A stretch of 64,000 nt of DNA, from positions 62,001-126,000 of the forward strand of contig NZ_CP077970.1 of the NCBI RefSeq assembly GCF_024758505.1, given 5' to 3'. A model generated the notes under the pieces. The model saw only the letters and a program-made list of their open reading frames with translations. It did not search any database and was not told where the DNA came from. A program made the translations under genes and the position numbers. The stretch is from Bradyrhizobium arachidis. Its GTDB lineage: Bacteria > Pseudomonadota > Alphaproteobacteria > Rhizobiales > Xanthobacteraceae. This document shows positions 53,665 to 62,580 of this stretch, piece after piece; position 1 is the stretch's first letter, and each line of letters begins with the position of its first letter.

Positions 53665-55014
53665 ATGTCCGCCCCCCATTTACTCTGGAAGACGTTCCTC
53701 GCCTTCCTCACACCTTTGATGCTGAGCAACGCCCTACAGTCGCTGTTCGGGACCGTCAGCAATGTCTATCTCGGCCACATGATCGGGGTCGACGCGCTCG
53801 CGGCCGTGTCGGTGTTCTTCCCGGTGATGTTCTTCCTGTTCGCCTTCGTCATGGGGCTCAGCACGGGTGCGACCGTGTTGATCGGCCAGGCCTGGGGCGC
53901 CGGCGCACACGACAAGATCAAGGCTGTCGCCGGTACTACGCTTGCAGTCGGGCTCCTGCTTGCGAGCGCGGTCGCGCTGTTCGGCGGCCTGTTCAGCCGG
54001 CAATTGATGACGGCGCTCGCAACGCCGCCTGACATTCTCGACCAGGCCAGCCACTACGCGCGCATCATGCTGCTCACGATGCCGCTCGGCTTCGCTTTTC
54101 TGTTGTCGACGGCGATGATCCGCGGCGTGGGCGACACGCTGACGCCTCTGCTGGCGCTGGCGTTGTCGACCTTCATCGGCCTCGTGCTGACGCCGGTCCT
54201 GATCCGCGGCTGGTTCGGACTGCCGACGTCCGGCATCGCCGGTCCGGCTTGGGCGTCCGCGATCTCGAATGCGCTGACGCTCGTCGTGCTCACGATATAC
54301 CTTCGCCGCAAGAAGCATGCGCTGGCGCCGGACGCGGCGCTCGCGCGTCATCTGCGGATCGATGGCGCCGTGCTCGGCAAGGTCCTCGGCATCGGGCTCC
54401 CGAGCGCCGTCGGCATGGTCGCGATGGCGATCGCCGAGCTGGTGCTGCTCGGCCTCGTCAACGGCTTTGGCTCGGCTGCGACCGCGGCCTATGGCGCCGT
54501 CAACCAGGTGATGGGCTACACGCAGTTCACCGCGATGTCGATTTCGATCTCGGTGTCGATCCTCGGCGCCCAGGCCATCGGCGGCGGCAATGCGAACAGG
54601 TTGAACGAGATCGTGCGAACCGGCCTCATGTTCAACCTGTTCCTGACCGGCGGATTGGTGGCGCTGATCTATCTCGCACCGCGCGCGGTGCTCGGCATCT
54701 TCATCACCGATGCCGCGGTGCTCGATCTCGCGAAGGGACTGCTCTACATCGCCTTGTGGAGCTCGGTGCCGTTCGGCATGGCGACCGTGTTCTCGGGCGC
54801 CATGCGGGCCGGCGGCGTCGCGCTGACGCCGATGCTGCTGTCGACCCTGGCCATCGTCGCGATCGAGTTGCCGTCCGCGATCATCCTGAGCCGCAGCATC
54901 GGCATCCAGGGCGTCTGGGCCGCCTACCCGATCGTGTTCTCCGCCATGCTCATCCTGCAGATGGGCTATTACATGCTGGTGTGGCGGAAACGCGCAATCC
55001 GGCGCCTGATCTGA
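53665..55014 (+). CDS. MATE family efflux transporter
   Basis: 449 residues with about 12 membrane segments; ATG at 53665 after AAAGGAAG. The first segments (PLMLSNALQSLFGTVSN and GLSTGATVLIGQAWGAG) carry MATE-typical motifs. It exports cationic or hydrophobic compounds in exchange for Na+ or H+. The upstream DUF2239 gene has a repressible-looking promoter, so the pair may form a drug-inducible unit. Confidence 0.93.
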   Translation: MSAPHLLWKTFLAFLTPLMLSNALQSLFGTVSNVYLGHMIGVDALAAVSVFFPVMFFLFAFVMGLSTGATVLIGQAWGAGAHDKIKAVAGTTLAVGLLLASAVALFGGLFSRQLMTALATPPDILDQASHYARIMLLTMPLGFAFLLSTAMIRGVGDTLTPLLALALSTFIGLVLTPVLIRGWFGLPTSGIAGPAWASAISNALTLVVLTIYLRRKKHALAPDAALARHLRIDGAVLGKVLGIGLPSAVGMVAMAIAELVLLGLVNGFGSAATAAYGAVNQVMGYTQFTAMSISISVSILGAQAIGGGNANRLNEIVRTGLMFNLFLTGGLVALIYLAPRAVLGIFITDAAVLDLAKGLLYIALWSSVPFGMATVFSGAMRAGGVALTPMLLSTLAIVAIELPSAIILSRSIGIQGVWAAYPIVFSAMLILQMGYYMLVWRKRAIRRLI

Positions 55015-55114
55015 TCGAACGCGGGCCGCTTAGGTATTATGACCGTCATTAAACGATGGACCTCCGCTCGGCCCTGCGCGACAATGCGATGAAGAAGATG
55101 TCATGGAGGTAACA

Positions 55115-55723
55115 TTGACGCGCGCGGCCCCACAGTTCCTGTTCGATTTCGGCAGCCCCAATGCCTATCTCAGCCATGAGGCGATCCCGGCGATCGAGCA
55201 GCGGATCGGTGTAAAGTTCGCGTATGTACCGGTGCTGCTCGGCGGCATCTTCAAGGCTACCAACAACAAATCGCCGGCCGAGACGCTCGCCGGCATCAAG
55301 AACAAGCGCGAATTCCACGCCGTCGAGACCGAGCGTTTCCTCAAACGCTTCCACGTCCAGCCCTATGTATGGAACCCCGACTTTCCCATCAACACGCTGA
55401 ACCTGATGCGCGCGGCGGTCGCCGCACAGCGCGAAGGCGTGTTCGAAAAATATGTCGAGGCCGCCTTCCACCACATGTGGCGCGAGCCGAAGAAGATGGA
55501 TGACCCGGACATCGCGATGAAGGCGCTCGCCGCCTCCGGGCTCGATGCCCAAAAGCTGTTCGCCCGTGCGCAGGAGCCCGAGATCAAGGCCATCCTGATC
55601 AAGAACACCGAAGACGCCGTCGCCCGCGGCGCGTTCGGCTCGCCGACCTTCTTCGTCGGCAAGGAGATGTTTTTTGGCAAGGAGCAGTTGCGCGAGGTCG
55701 AGGAAATGGTGATGGGGAAGTGA
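55115..55723 (+). CDS. 2-hydroxychromene-2-carboxylate isomerase / DsbA-like family protein
   Basis: 202 residues from a TTG at 55115, chosen because GGAGGT sits 4 bases upstream; an in-frame ATG at 55103 contains that site. The thioredoxin-like fold starts FLFDFGSPNAYLS, with the serine in place of the DsbA CxxC as in HCCA isomerases, and ends GSPTFFVGKEMFFGKEQL, the cis-proline region. The family isomerises naphthalene-pathway intermediates with glutathione; here it is likely a glutathione-dependent isomerase of unknown substrate. Confidence 0.88.
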   Translation: MTRAAPQFLFDFGSPNAYLSHEAIPAIEQRIGVKFAYVPVLLGGIFKATNNKSPAETLAGIKNKREFHAVETERFLKRFHVQPYVWNPDFPINTLNLMRAAVAAQREGVFEKYVEAAFHHMWREPKKMDDPDIAMKALAASGLDAQKLFARAQEPEIKAILIKNTEDAVARGAFGSPTFFVGKEMFFGKEQLREVEEMVMGK

Positions 55724-55727
55724 GAGT

Positions 55728-55801
55728 GCGAATGGCGGGTGGCGAATAGCGAATGACCGCCGGATTGTGCTATGCGCTACTCCCTATTCGCCATTCGCCC
55801 C
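55728..55801. repeat. Intergenic inverted repeat, GCGAATGGCGAATAG family
   Basis: GCGAATGGCGGGTGGCGAATAG on the left and CTATTCGCCATTCGCC on the right pair around a central spacer. Lies between same-strand genes. Confidence 0.7.
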
Positions 55802-55833
55802 TTTCCGAAGAACAACAATAACGGAGTTCTCCC

Positions 55834-56757
55834 ATGCGTATCCTCGTGGTCGGCGCCGGTGCCATTGGCGGTTATTTTGGCGGCAGGCTGTTGCAGGCCG
55901 GCCGCGACGTCACCTTCCTGGTACGGCCGCGGCGCGCCCAGGAGCTTGCCAGTGCAGGGCTCGTCATCAAGAGCCCGAACGGCGACTCCACGCTGAAGAA
56001 TCCGCCGGCCGTGCAGGCGGACAAGCTCACCGAAAAATTCGACGTTGTGCTGCTGAGCTGCAAGGCGTTCGATCTCGACGACGCCATCAAATCCTTCGCG
56101 CCGGCCGTCGGTCCCTCGACCACGATCGTCCCCGTGCTCAACGGCATGCGGCATCTCGACGTGCTCGACCAAAGATTCGGCGCCGACCGGGTGCTGGGCG
56201 GGCTCTGTGCGATTGCCGCGACGCTGAACGAGCAGCGCGAGGTGGTGCAGCTCCAGCCGATGCAGTCGATCAATTACGGCGAGCGCGACGGCAAACTGTC
56301 GGACCGTGTGAAGGCGATCGACGAGGCCTTCAAGAGCGGCATCGCGGGCGCCGGCGCCAGCCAGAACATTTTGCAGGACATGTGGGAGAAGTGGGTCTTT
56401 TTGTCGTCGCTCGCCGCTTCAACCAGCCTGATGCGCACCTCCGTCGGCAACATCCTCGCCGTGCCTGGCGGCAAGGATTTTCTGCTCGGCATGCTCGACG
56501 AGACCAGCGCGATCGCAACCGCGTCTGGCTATACGCCGGCCGGGCCGTTCTTCGAGCGCGTCAAGGGCATGATCACCACCGAGGGCTCGCCGATGACGGC
56601 ATCAATGTTCCGTGACATCAAGGCCGGTCTGCCGGTGGAGGCCGATCACGTCATCGGCGACCTCATCGCGCGCGCGGACGCGGCGAAAGTGCCGGTGCCA
56701 AAGCTGCGCATCGCCTATACGCATCTCAAGGCGTATGAGAAGCAGCGAGCGGATTAG
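55834..56757 (+). CDS. Ketopantoate reductase (ApbA/PanE) family protein
   Basis: 307 residues. The NADPH-binding motif GAGAIGGYFGGRLLQAG opens the protein; VVLLSCKAFDLDDAI holds the conserved lysine, and NGMRH the conserved asparagine loop. The C-terminal helical domain contains KWVFLSSLAAST. PanE reduces 2-dehydropantoate in CoA synthesis, but paralogues with other 2-oxoacid substrates are common in bradyrhizobia, so no symbol is given. Confidence 0.9.
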   Translation: MRILVVGAGAIGGYFGGRLLQAGRDVTFLVRPRRAQELASAGLVIKSPNGDSTLKNPPAVQADKLTEKFDVVLLSCKAFDLDDAIKSFAPAVGPSTTIVPVLNGMRHLDVLDQRFGADRVLGGLCAIAATLNEQREVVQLQPMQSINYGERDGKLSDRVKAIDEAFKSGIAGAGASQNILQDMWEKWVFLSSLAASTSLMRTSVGNILAVPGGKDFLLGMLDETSAIATASGYTPAGPFFERVKGMITTEGSPMTASMFRDIKAGLPVEADHVIGDLIARADAAKVPVPKLRIAYTHLKAYEKQRAD

Positions 56758-56768
56758 CCGCAAACTCC

Positions 56769-56846
56769 GCTGTCGTCCCGGATCAGCGCTCCCGCTCTGG
56801 ACAACGCTACGCGTTGCCAGGAACTGCGCTTGTCCGGGACGACAGC
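56769..56846. repeat. Intergenic palindromic repeat, TGTCGTCCCGG family
   Basis: Opens GCTGTCGTCCCGGATCAGCG and closes TTGTCCGGGACGACAGC with inner ACAACGCTACGCGTTG. Short form of the compound element at 48603. Confidence 0.8.
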
Positions 56847-56869
56847 AGAATTTGCCGCTACACCTACCA

Positions 56870-57454
56870 CTACTTCAAATGCGCCAAGTAATGCGCGACG
56901 GCCGTGATTTCCTCATCGCTCATGTGATAGGCGACGTCGGCCATCGCGGCGACACCGCCGCCGACGCGCTGGCCGGCTTTGTAGTCGTGCAGCGCCTTGA
57001 CCAGATATTCCTCGCGCTGGCCCGCGAGACGCGCGACGGCCTTGGTGCCGGCATAGCTATCCGTATGGCATGAGGCGCAGCGGCGGCCGACGGCAACTTG
57101 TGCGCCCTTCTTCGATAAGTCCGGATCCTTGTCCTCAGCACCCTTCGGCGGCGTCATCTGCGAAAAATAGGCGCCGAAACTGCGGATGTCCTCGTTGGTG
57201 ACTTCTTCGGCGACCGGCTGCATCTGCTCGTTCTTGCGCGAGCCGGCGCGGAAGAACACGAGCTGCCACTGGATGAATTGGTCCGGCTGGCCCGCGAGCG
57301 AGGGGATGTTCTCGGTCTGCGAAATACCGTTGTCGCCATGGCAGCCGGCACAGACCGCGGCCTTCTCCCTGATGTCGACAGCGTGGGCCGGGACGCAGGC
57401 GAGCGCTACGAGCGCAAGCGCGCTGATGGCATGCGAAACGATCGGCCGGCGCAT
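56870..57454 (-). CDS. Diheme class I cytochrome c (c4/c553-like)
   Basis: 194 residues from the ATG at 57454. A signal peptide (ISALALVALACVPAHA) precedes two heme domains with CAGCH and CASCH motifs, each followed by a methionine that can serve as the sixth ligand. It is a periplasmic electron carrier. The upstream gene on the same strand encodes a PQQ-type dehydrogenase, so it is a likely electron acceptor for that enzyme, although a terminator and a repeat separate them. Confidence 0.92.
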   Translation of the reverse strand: MRRPIVSHAISALALVALACVPAHAVDIREKAAVCAGCHGDNGISQTENIPSLAGQPDQFIQWQLVFFRAGSRKNEQMQPVAEEVTNEDIRSFGAYFSQMTPPKGAEDKDPDLSKKGAQVAVGRRCASCHTDSYAGTKAVARLAGQREEYLVKALHDYKAGQRVGGGVAAMADVAYHMSDEEITAVAHYLAHLK

Positions 57455-57480
57455 GATCGGAAATCCACTCTCTAAGGGTT

Positions 57481-57596
57481 CGTCATTCCACATTACGCAA
57501 TTGTGCAATGGGGCGCCCGAAGGGCGAGCCCGGAATCCATAACCCCCGTTCGTGGTTATGGGTTCCGGACTCGCGCTTCGCGCGATCCGGAACGAC
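57481..57596. repeat. Intergenic palindromic repeat, CGTCATTCC family
   Basis: Opens CGTCATTCCACATTACGCAA and closes GATCCGGAACGAC; inner palindromes GCGCCCGAAGGGCG and CCATAACCCCCGTTCGTGGTTATGG (partial). It sits in the promoter side of the cytochrome gene. Confidence 0.75.
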
Positions 57597-57603
57597 ACTG
57601 TCC

Positions 57604-57651
57604 AAAAAAAAATCAAGAGGCTGCGGCCGCCCTTCGGCCACCGCAGCCTCT
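57604..57651 (-). terminator. Intrinsic terminator of the sorbosone-dehydrogenase-like gene
   Basis: On the minus strand GAGGCTGCGG and CCGCAGCCTC form a 10-bp stem, extended inside by GGCCGAAGGGCGG, and are followed by TTGATTTTTTTTT. It is 16 bases after the stop codon. Confidence 0.9.
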
Positions 57652-57666
57652 CGTTCACATCGTCAG

Positions 57667-58941
57667 CTACTTCTTGCTGTAGCTGATGCGATAGATCGCG
57701 CCGGCCCAATCGTCGGCGACGAGGATCGAGCCATCCTTGGCGAGGATGATGTCGTTGGGACGGCCGAGATAGCCCTGATCACCCTCGAGCCAGCCGGAGG
57801 CAAAGATCTCCTGCTTGGCGTTCTTGCCGTCGGGCCCGACGATCACGCGCTTGATGCGCGCGCCCTGGTACTTGTGTCGGTTCCAGGAGCCGTGCTCAGC
57901 AATCAAAATGTTGTTCTTGTACTCGGCGGGGAATTGGTCGCCGGTGTAGAACTTCATGCCGAGCGGAGCGACGTGTGCGCCGAGATTCGCCACGGGCGGC
58001 GTGAACTCGGAGCATTTGTGGCCCATCGCGAACTTGTCGTCAGGCAGATTACCCTGGTGGCAGTACGGATAACCAAAATGCTCGCCGATCTTCGAGATCA
58101 TGTTGAGCTTGTCGCTCGGCAGATCGTCGCTGATCCAGTCGCGGGCGTTTTCGGTGAACCAGTACTTGCCGGTGCGCGGATCGACGTCGCCGCCGACCGA
58201 GTTGCGGACGCCGAGCGCATAGATCTCGGCATTGCCGGTCTTGGGATCGACGCGCCGGATCTGCGAGACGCTGGTCGGCGGAATGCCGATGTTGAAGGGC
58301 GGTCCGAACGGCAGATAGAACCAGCCGTCCTTGTCCACCGCGATGTACTTCCAGCCATGCGCGGCATAGGACGGCATATCGTCATAGACGACCTTGCCCT
58401 GGCCGAGATTGTCCACGTTGGCTTCGGCGTTGTCGTAGCGAATCAGCTTGTCGGTCGCGATGACGTAGAGTGCGCCATCCTTGAAGGCGAGGCCGGTCGG
58501 CATGTTCAGGCCCTTGAGGACCGTCTTGACTTCGCGTTTGCCGCCATTGTCCTTGATCGCATAGACGTTGCCGAGGCCGAACGAGCCGACGAACAGCGTG
58601 CCCTTGTCACCCCAGGCCATCTGCCGCGCGGCCAGCACGCCGGGCGCCCAGACCTCGATCTTGAAGCCGGCCGGTAGCTTGATCTTCTTCATCATGGCGG
58701 CGAGCTCTGCCTCCGACGCGCCGGTCGGCGGGCCCGAAGGCGGCGCGAGGCCCTTCTGCGCCTCGGTCTCGTCGCCGAGGAACCAGTCATCCGGCGGATG
58801 GGTCCAGAATTCCTTGGTGCCGGATTCGTACTTCTTCAGCGCGCGGTTCTTGTCCTGTTGCTGCGCATTGCCGGCGCTTGTCCCTGCGAGAAGGGCAACC
58901 GCTGCTAGCGCCAGGACCGATTGAAAGAATACCGATTTCAT
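57667..58941 (-). CDS. PQQ-dependent sugar / L-sorbosone dehydrogenase-like protein
   Basis: 424 residues from the ATG at 58941. A signal peptide (FFQSVLALAAVALLAGTSAG) sends it to the periplasm. A six-bladed beta-propeller follows, with repeats like GTLFVGSF, GLGVRN-type loops (YALGVRNSVGGDVDP) and AEHGSWNRHKYQGARI, as in soluble glucose dehydrogenase/sorbosone dehydrogenase. These oxidise sugars or aldehydes with PQQ. The paired cytochrome c may accept the electrons. No pqq genes in the window. Confidence 0.87.
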   Translation of the reverse strand: MKSVFFQSVLALAAVALLAGTSAGNAQQQDKNRALKKYESGTKEFWTHPPDDWFLGDETEAQKGLAPPSGPPTGASEAELAAMMKKIKLPAGFKIEVWAPGVLAARQMAWGDKGTLFVGSFGLGNVYAIKDNGGKREVKTVLKGLNMPTGLAFKDGALYVIATDKLIRYDNAEANVDNLGQGKVVYDDMPSYAAHGWKYIAVDKDGWFYLPFGPPFNIGIPPTSVSQIRRVDPKTGNAEIYALGVRNSVGGDVDPRTGKYWFTENARDWISDDLPSDKLNMISKIGEHFGYPYCHQGNLPDDKFAMGHKCSEFTPPVANLGAHVAPLGMKFYTGDQFPAEYKNNILIAEHGSWNRHKYQGARIKRVIVGPDGKNAKQEIFASGWLEGDQGYLGRPNDIILAKDGSILVADDWAGAIYRISYSKK

Positions 58942-59321
58942 CGCGTCACTCCCCTGAGCCAGCCGCATGGACTGGCAGTTATTTGTTTTGGCTATTCGAG
59001 AGACGAAGTTCGGAGTCTGTCGAAACGACAGATGCGAAAAAGGTTAGCACATCTGCAAGCGGTGAGAAGCGCAGCCCGCCCGTCGCAATTGGGCTCAGCA
59101 AAAATTGAGACGGAAACAAAAGTGGTGAAGTGGCCTTGCGGGCCTGATCGTGTCAGCCGGTCGCGCTGCAGCGCAATATTTGGCCGGTGCTAACGCGCAC
59201 CTGGGATCGGTCAAGGTTGAGGCAACGGCGCCCGCGCTCCTCCCACAGATCACGACGCCACGTCACCCACCTCGCAACCTTGGGCAGCCTCCGCTGCAAC
59301 GCAGAATTTGCCGACGGACGC
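58942..59321. other. 380-bp intergenic region
   Basis: No gene supported on either strand and no repeat family recognised. It holds the promoter side of the sorbosone-dehydrogenase-like gene (minus strand). A short inverted repeat CTGTCGAAACGACAG occurs at 59018-59032. The sequence is less GC-rich than the neighbours near 59090-59130. Confidence 0.5.
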
Positions 59322-59807
59322 TTAGCCGCCGCTCAGTGAATGACTTATTCGTGTGACGATTGCGTCCCACTGCCGCTTCTCGGCTGCTGGGTAGTTGATC
59401 AGGACACATTGGGCGTAACCGCCACCGAAGTTGCAGCGGTTATACCAAATCTTGTCGCGCTTGATGCTGGAGACGACGAAAAAACGTGGTGTGACCCGCT
59501 TGTAGATGATGCCGGCCGGCGGATTCTTGCTGGCGAGGAAAGCCGCCGGCGATACACCGGGCTCAATCGGAGTGGACTGCACGCTCAGAACGGCCTGGCC
59601 GTCCGCCCTGCGCAGCCGCAGGCCGCCTCCGTCCATCTGGCCCCCGTCCTCGGTAAAAACGGAAGATGGAATATCCACGGACCCTCCGGTGTCGGGGATC
59701 CGATAGTTCATCCAGGTCTCCGCGGAGACAGGCGCGCACATTGCGGTCAACGCAAGTGCAATCACGGCAAGCTTCGTTCCAAGGTTCGTTCGATATTTCT
59801 GCATCAT
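59322..59807 (-). CDS. Exported protein of unknown function
   Basis: 161 residues; start ATG at 59807 or 59804. A signal peptide (LAVIALALTAMCAPVSA) precedes a beta-rich mature domain with IWYNRCNFGGGYAQCVLI, whose two cysteines could form a disulfide. Related proteins of this size occur in bradyrhizobia near other envelope genes. Its start overlaps the stop codon of the 75-residue gene upstream, so it is the third gene of the L,D-transpeptidase operon. Confidence 0.82.
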   Translation of the reverse strand: MMQKYRTNLGTKLAVIALALTAMCAPVSAETWMNYRIPDTGGSVDIPSSVFTEDGGQMDGGGLRLRRADGQAVLSVQSTPIEPGVSPAAFLASKNPPAGIIYKRVTPRFFVVSSIKRDKIWYNRCNFGGGYAQCVLINYPAAEKRQWDAIVTRISHSLSGG

Positions 59808-60031
59808 CGTTGATCCGTTCGTGGAATCAGGCGGAGCTCCAGCAGAGCGAGCCGCGCTAACGACTCGACGTTACGCTCACCGGCGCTGGCGGAGCGTAGA
59901 ATGGACTCCGCGACTAGGTTGACGTGCCGTGATTGAATCGGCTCCGGCAGGGTGGCGATCGCAGCTTCCAATGCAGCGGTCATGATCTCGATGACCTCGG
60001 GAGAAAATGCGGTGTTGGAAAGGTTCTTCAT
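59804..60031 (-). CDS. Small helical protein of unknown function
   Basis: 75 residues from the ATG at 60031; MKNLSNTAFSPEVIEIM begins a predicted two- to three-helix protein with no signal or membrane segment. The pattern SRHVNLVAESILRSA and NVESLARLALLEL is seen in short conserved rhizobial proteins. It lies between the L,D-transpeptidase and the exported protein, overlapping the latter, so likely cotranscribed. Confidence 0.75.
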   Translation of the reverse strand: MKNLSNTAFSPEVIEIMTAALEAAIATLPEPIQSRHVNLVAESILRSASAGERNVESLARLALLELRLIPRTDQR

Positions 60032-60063
60032 GATGTCAGATCGGACCGCCGCTTGCGCGCCGC

Positions 60064-61068
60064 TCAGCGCGTCCTTTCGACGAAAGCGACCTGTGTACCC
60101 TTGGCTACGCGTTCTGCGACCCGTTCGGCATCCCAGTTCGTCAGTCGCACACAACCGTGTGACTCCCCCTTCGAGACCTTTCCCGGATGCGGCGTGCCAT
60201 GGATGCCGTACCCGTCGGCCGAGAGGTTGATCCATATTGTCCCGACCGGGTTGTTCGGGCCGGGCCTGATCTTGAAGGGCCTGCGCGCGTGAACGCCCCT
60301 AAAATGATAGTCGGGATTGTAGCGATAGGTCGGGTTACGATTGACTTCGGTCACCTTCAGCGTGCCGGAGGGCGATGGCTTTTCCTCACTTCCGACCGTC
60401 GCGGGATAAAAGCCGATCAGGGCATCCGCCTTGTCGAACAGCCTCACGGTTTGCCGACCCTTGTCGACCTCGATCCTCTCGGCCTTGGCGGCAGAAGGAT
60501 CTTGTCCGCCACTCGTATCGACGACGATGATCTTGTCTCCCGCGCGGTCAAAACGTTGGCCAGGGTTCAGGACTGAGAGAAGTTGTTCGCTCATGTGGAA
60601 TTTTTCGGCGAGCGCTTCCCGCGCGCTGGTGAAGCCCAGCTTGGGAATGTCCTTCATGTCCTCCATCCTGGAGGGCAGTTTCGCCAGGAAGGGTCCCGAA
60701 ACATCTTTGTCCGTGATCGTGTAGTCAGCGAGCACAGGCCGGTCGTCGGCGACCAACCTCTTCCAGAGCTCGTCGGTCACGGTATCGCCGCTCGGCAGTT
60801 GCAGGGCCTCAGCATAGGCCCGCAGCGCCTTCCTGGCGTTCTCTCCGAACTTGCCGTCGATCTCGCCCGGCGAGAAGTGCGCGCGATCCAGGAGGACCTG
60901 AAGACGAATGCCCAAAGGGCTCGCCTTCTCGCTCGACAGAGCTTTTGCAGGGGATTGTGCCGAATTGATCGCGTCCGGCTTCATCTCCGCGCCTGATGCC
61001 GAACTCCCTATCAGGGCAAACACAAGCCCGACACAGATGCGCCTCGCGCGGAGCGCCATGCCAAACAT
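60064..61068 (-). CDS. L,D-transpeptidase with peptidoglycan-binding domain
   Basis: 334 residues (start 61068 or 61059). Signal peptide RICVGLVFALIGSSASG; then a PG-binding-1-like domain (about 50-105, LLDRAHFSPGEIDGKFGENARKAL split here for length: SPGEIDGKFG), then a YkuD catalytic domain with GYGIHGTPHP and SHGCVRLTNWD, whose cysteine is the nucleophile. It makes 3-3 cross-links or anchors proteins in the wall. An EcfG-like promoter lies just upstream, and two small genes follow in the operon. Confidence 0.93.
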   Translation of the reverse strand: MFGMALRARRICVGLVFALIGSSASGAEMKPDAINSAQSPAKALSSEKASPLGIRLQVLLDRAHFSPGEIDGKFGENARKALRAYAEALQLPSGDTVTDELWKRLVADDRPVLADYTITDKDVSGPFLAKLPSRMEDMKDIPKLGFTSAREALAEKFHMSEQLLSVLNPGQRFDRAGDKIIVVDTSGGQDPSAAKAERIEVDKGRQTVRLFDKADALIGFYPATVGSEEKPSPSGTLKVTEVNRNPTYRYNPDYHFRGVHARRPFKIRPGPNNPVGTIWINLSADGYGIHGTPHPGKVSKGESHGCVRLTNWDAERVAERVAKGTQVAFVERTR

Positions 61069-61093
61069 TCCCTGTTGTCCTCGCCATCATTGA

Positions 61094-61118
61094 GAACATC
61101 GGTCGGGGCTTACCGTTC
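61094..61118 (-). promoter_or_regulatory. EcfG-like promoter of the L,D-transpeptidase operon
   Basis: On the minus strand GGAAC (61118-61114), 16 bases, then TGTT (61097-61094), one base off the CGTT consensus. The transcript would start some 20-30 bases before the start codon. Suggests stress-induced wall remodelling. Confidence 0.4.
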
Positions 61119-61161
61119 CCAAGCCGGGACGGAAGTTGCCGAGTTTTCCCAACCATCCGGG

Positions 61162-62148
61162 TCACGAGGCGACGGGGTAAGGTCCATCGTCAAAGACGGC
61201 GTCGTGATATCCCTTCGCGCCAACCTGGCGCGCCAGCTCGCTGCGAAAATCCCGTTCCGCGCGAAGGCTATTCAGAACATGGGCAAAGTCGAACCTGGGT
61301 TGCCAGCCCAGTTCGCGGCGCGCGCGATCGTTGACGTAGACGCGGTCGATCTCGTCGAACAGACGCCAGCCGCGCCTCGCGTAGAGAGAATCGCACTCCG
61401 GATAGAGTTTTCGCACCACGCCGGCCGCATCGCGCGGAAGAGCGGCAAGGTGACGTTGCGTGAAGGGGCTCGTCGCCGACACGATGTAACGCGCAAAGCC
61501 GATCTCGCCTGCCTTCTTGCTTGCCAGGAGATGCGCCGTCACCGCGTCCTCGATATCGAGGCGGCGATAGAGGAGCTCATTCGCCTGCGCATTGTCCAGC
61601 ACGTAGCTGGCACGCGCGACCGGATCGTCATCGTCTTCGGGGAAGAAGCGCGACGTTCGCAGTACGATGACGGGAAGACGATGCTCGCGGAAGAACAGCT
61701 CGCACAGATTCTCCGCCATCAGCTTTGTGGTGCCATAAATGTTCTTCGGCACCGACGGCAATTCTTCGGTGACCCAGACAGCAGCGCCGCCTGTGTCAGG
61801 CTTCAGCATCGAGCCGAATGCGCTCGTCGTGCTCGTGAACACAAAGCTCCGCACACCGGCGGCAACGGCCGCCTCGAGCAGATTGAGTGTGCCGGTGACG
61901 TTGGTGTCGATGAAGTCCCGCTTCGAATGCGTCGCGACATGCGGCTTGTGCAGCGTCGCCGTGTGGAGGACGGACGTGACGTCCTTCATCTGCGCGCGGA
62001 CGAAGCCGGCGTGGACGATGGAGCCGGTGGCATCGGTGAAGGCCGACGGCTTCAGGTCGATCCCGCGCGCGGCCATGCCCCGTGCGCGCAGTGTCCGGAG
62101 GATCGCTTCCCCGAGATGGCCCGCGCTGCCGGTGACCAGGATCGTCAT
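61162..62148 (-). CDS. NAD-dependent epimerase/dehydratase (extended SDR)
   Basis: 328 residues. The Rossmann loop TGSAGHLGEAIL opens the protein, and YGTTK is the catalytic Tyr-Lys pair; a serine/threonine triad member is in FTSTTSAFG. Nucleotide-sugar epimerases and related reductases share this form. No glycosyl-transfer genes are adjacent, so the substrate is open. Confidence 0.9.
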   Translation of the reverse strand: MTILVTGSAGHLGEAILRTLRARGMAARGIDLKPSAFTDATGSIVHAGFVRAQMKDVTSVLHTATLHKPHVATHSKRDFIDTNVTGTLNLLEAAVAAGVRSFVFTSTTSAFGSMLKPDTGGAAVWVTEELPSVPKNIYGTTKLMAENLCELFFREHRLPVIVLRTSRFFPEDDDDPVARASYVLDNAQANELLYRRLDIEDAVTAHLLASKKAGEIGFARYIVSATSPFTQRHLAALPRDAAGVVRKLYPECDSLYARRGWRLFDEIDRVYVNDRARRELGWQPRFDFAHVLNSLRAERDFRSELARQVGAKGYHDAVFDDGPYPVAS

Positions 62149-62228
62149 TGCAATTCCATGCGTCCCCGGACGAACGGCAGGACCGACGGAGGATCCGTCT
62201 CAGTCACGCCAGACGCTTGGGGGAAAAT

Positions 62229-62303
<75 letters not shown>

Positions 62304-62580
62304 GTCCTGTGTCGGTCGCATGACGCGCCGGCAACGGCTGTCGTATGCCAAAAGCCGCCGGCGAATGCAACAGCTACCGGCGACATAGAATCGCATTCGA
62401 AGACCCCATATGGGCCCCAAACCGAAGAAAACGAGGTCGAATTGGCCTGGAAGCACCCGAATCGGTTCCGGCGGATTGAAAATCGGCCGGCCCGGCCCAA
62501 TTTAGGGGCCGGTACGGCAGCATCCGCCTTGGCGGCGTGCTAAAGACCGCCCAGTTCATTTGGATAAGACGAGGGACCCC

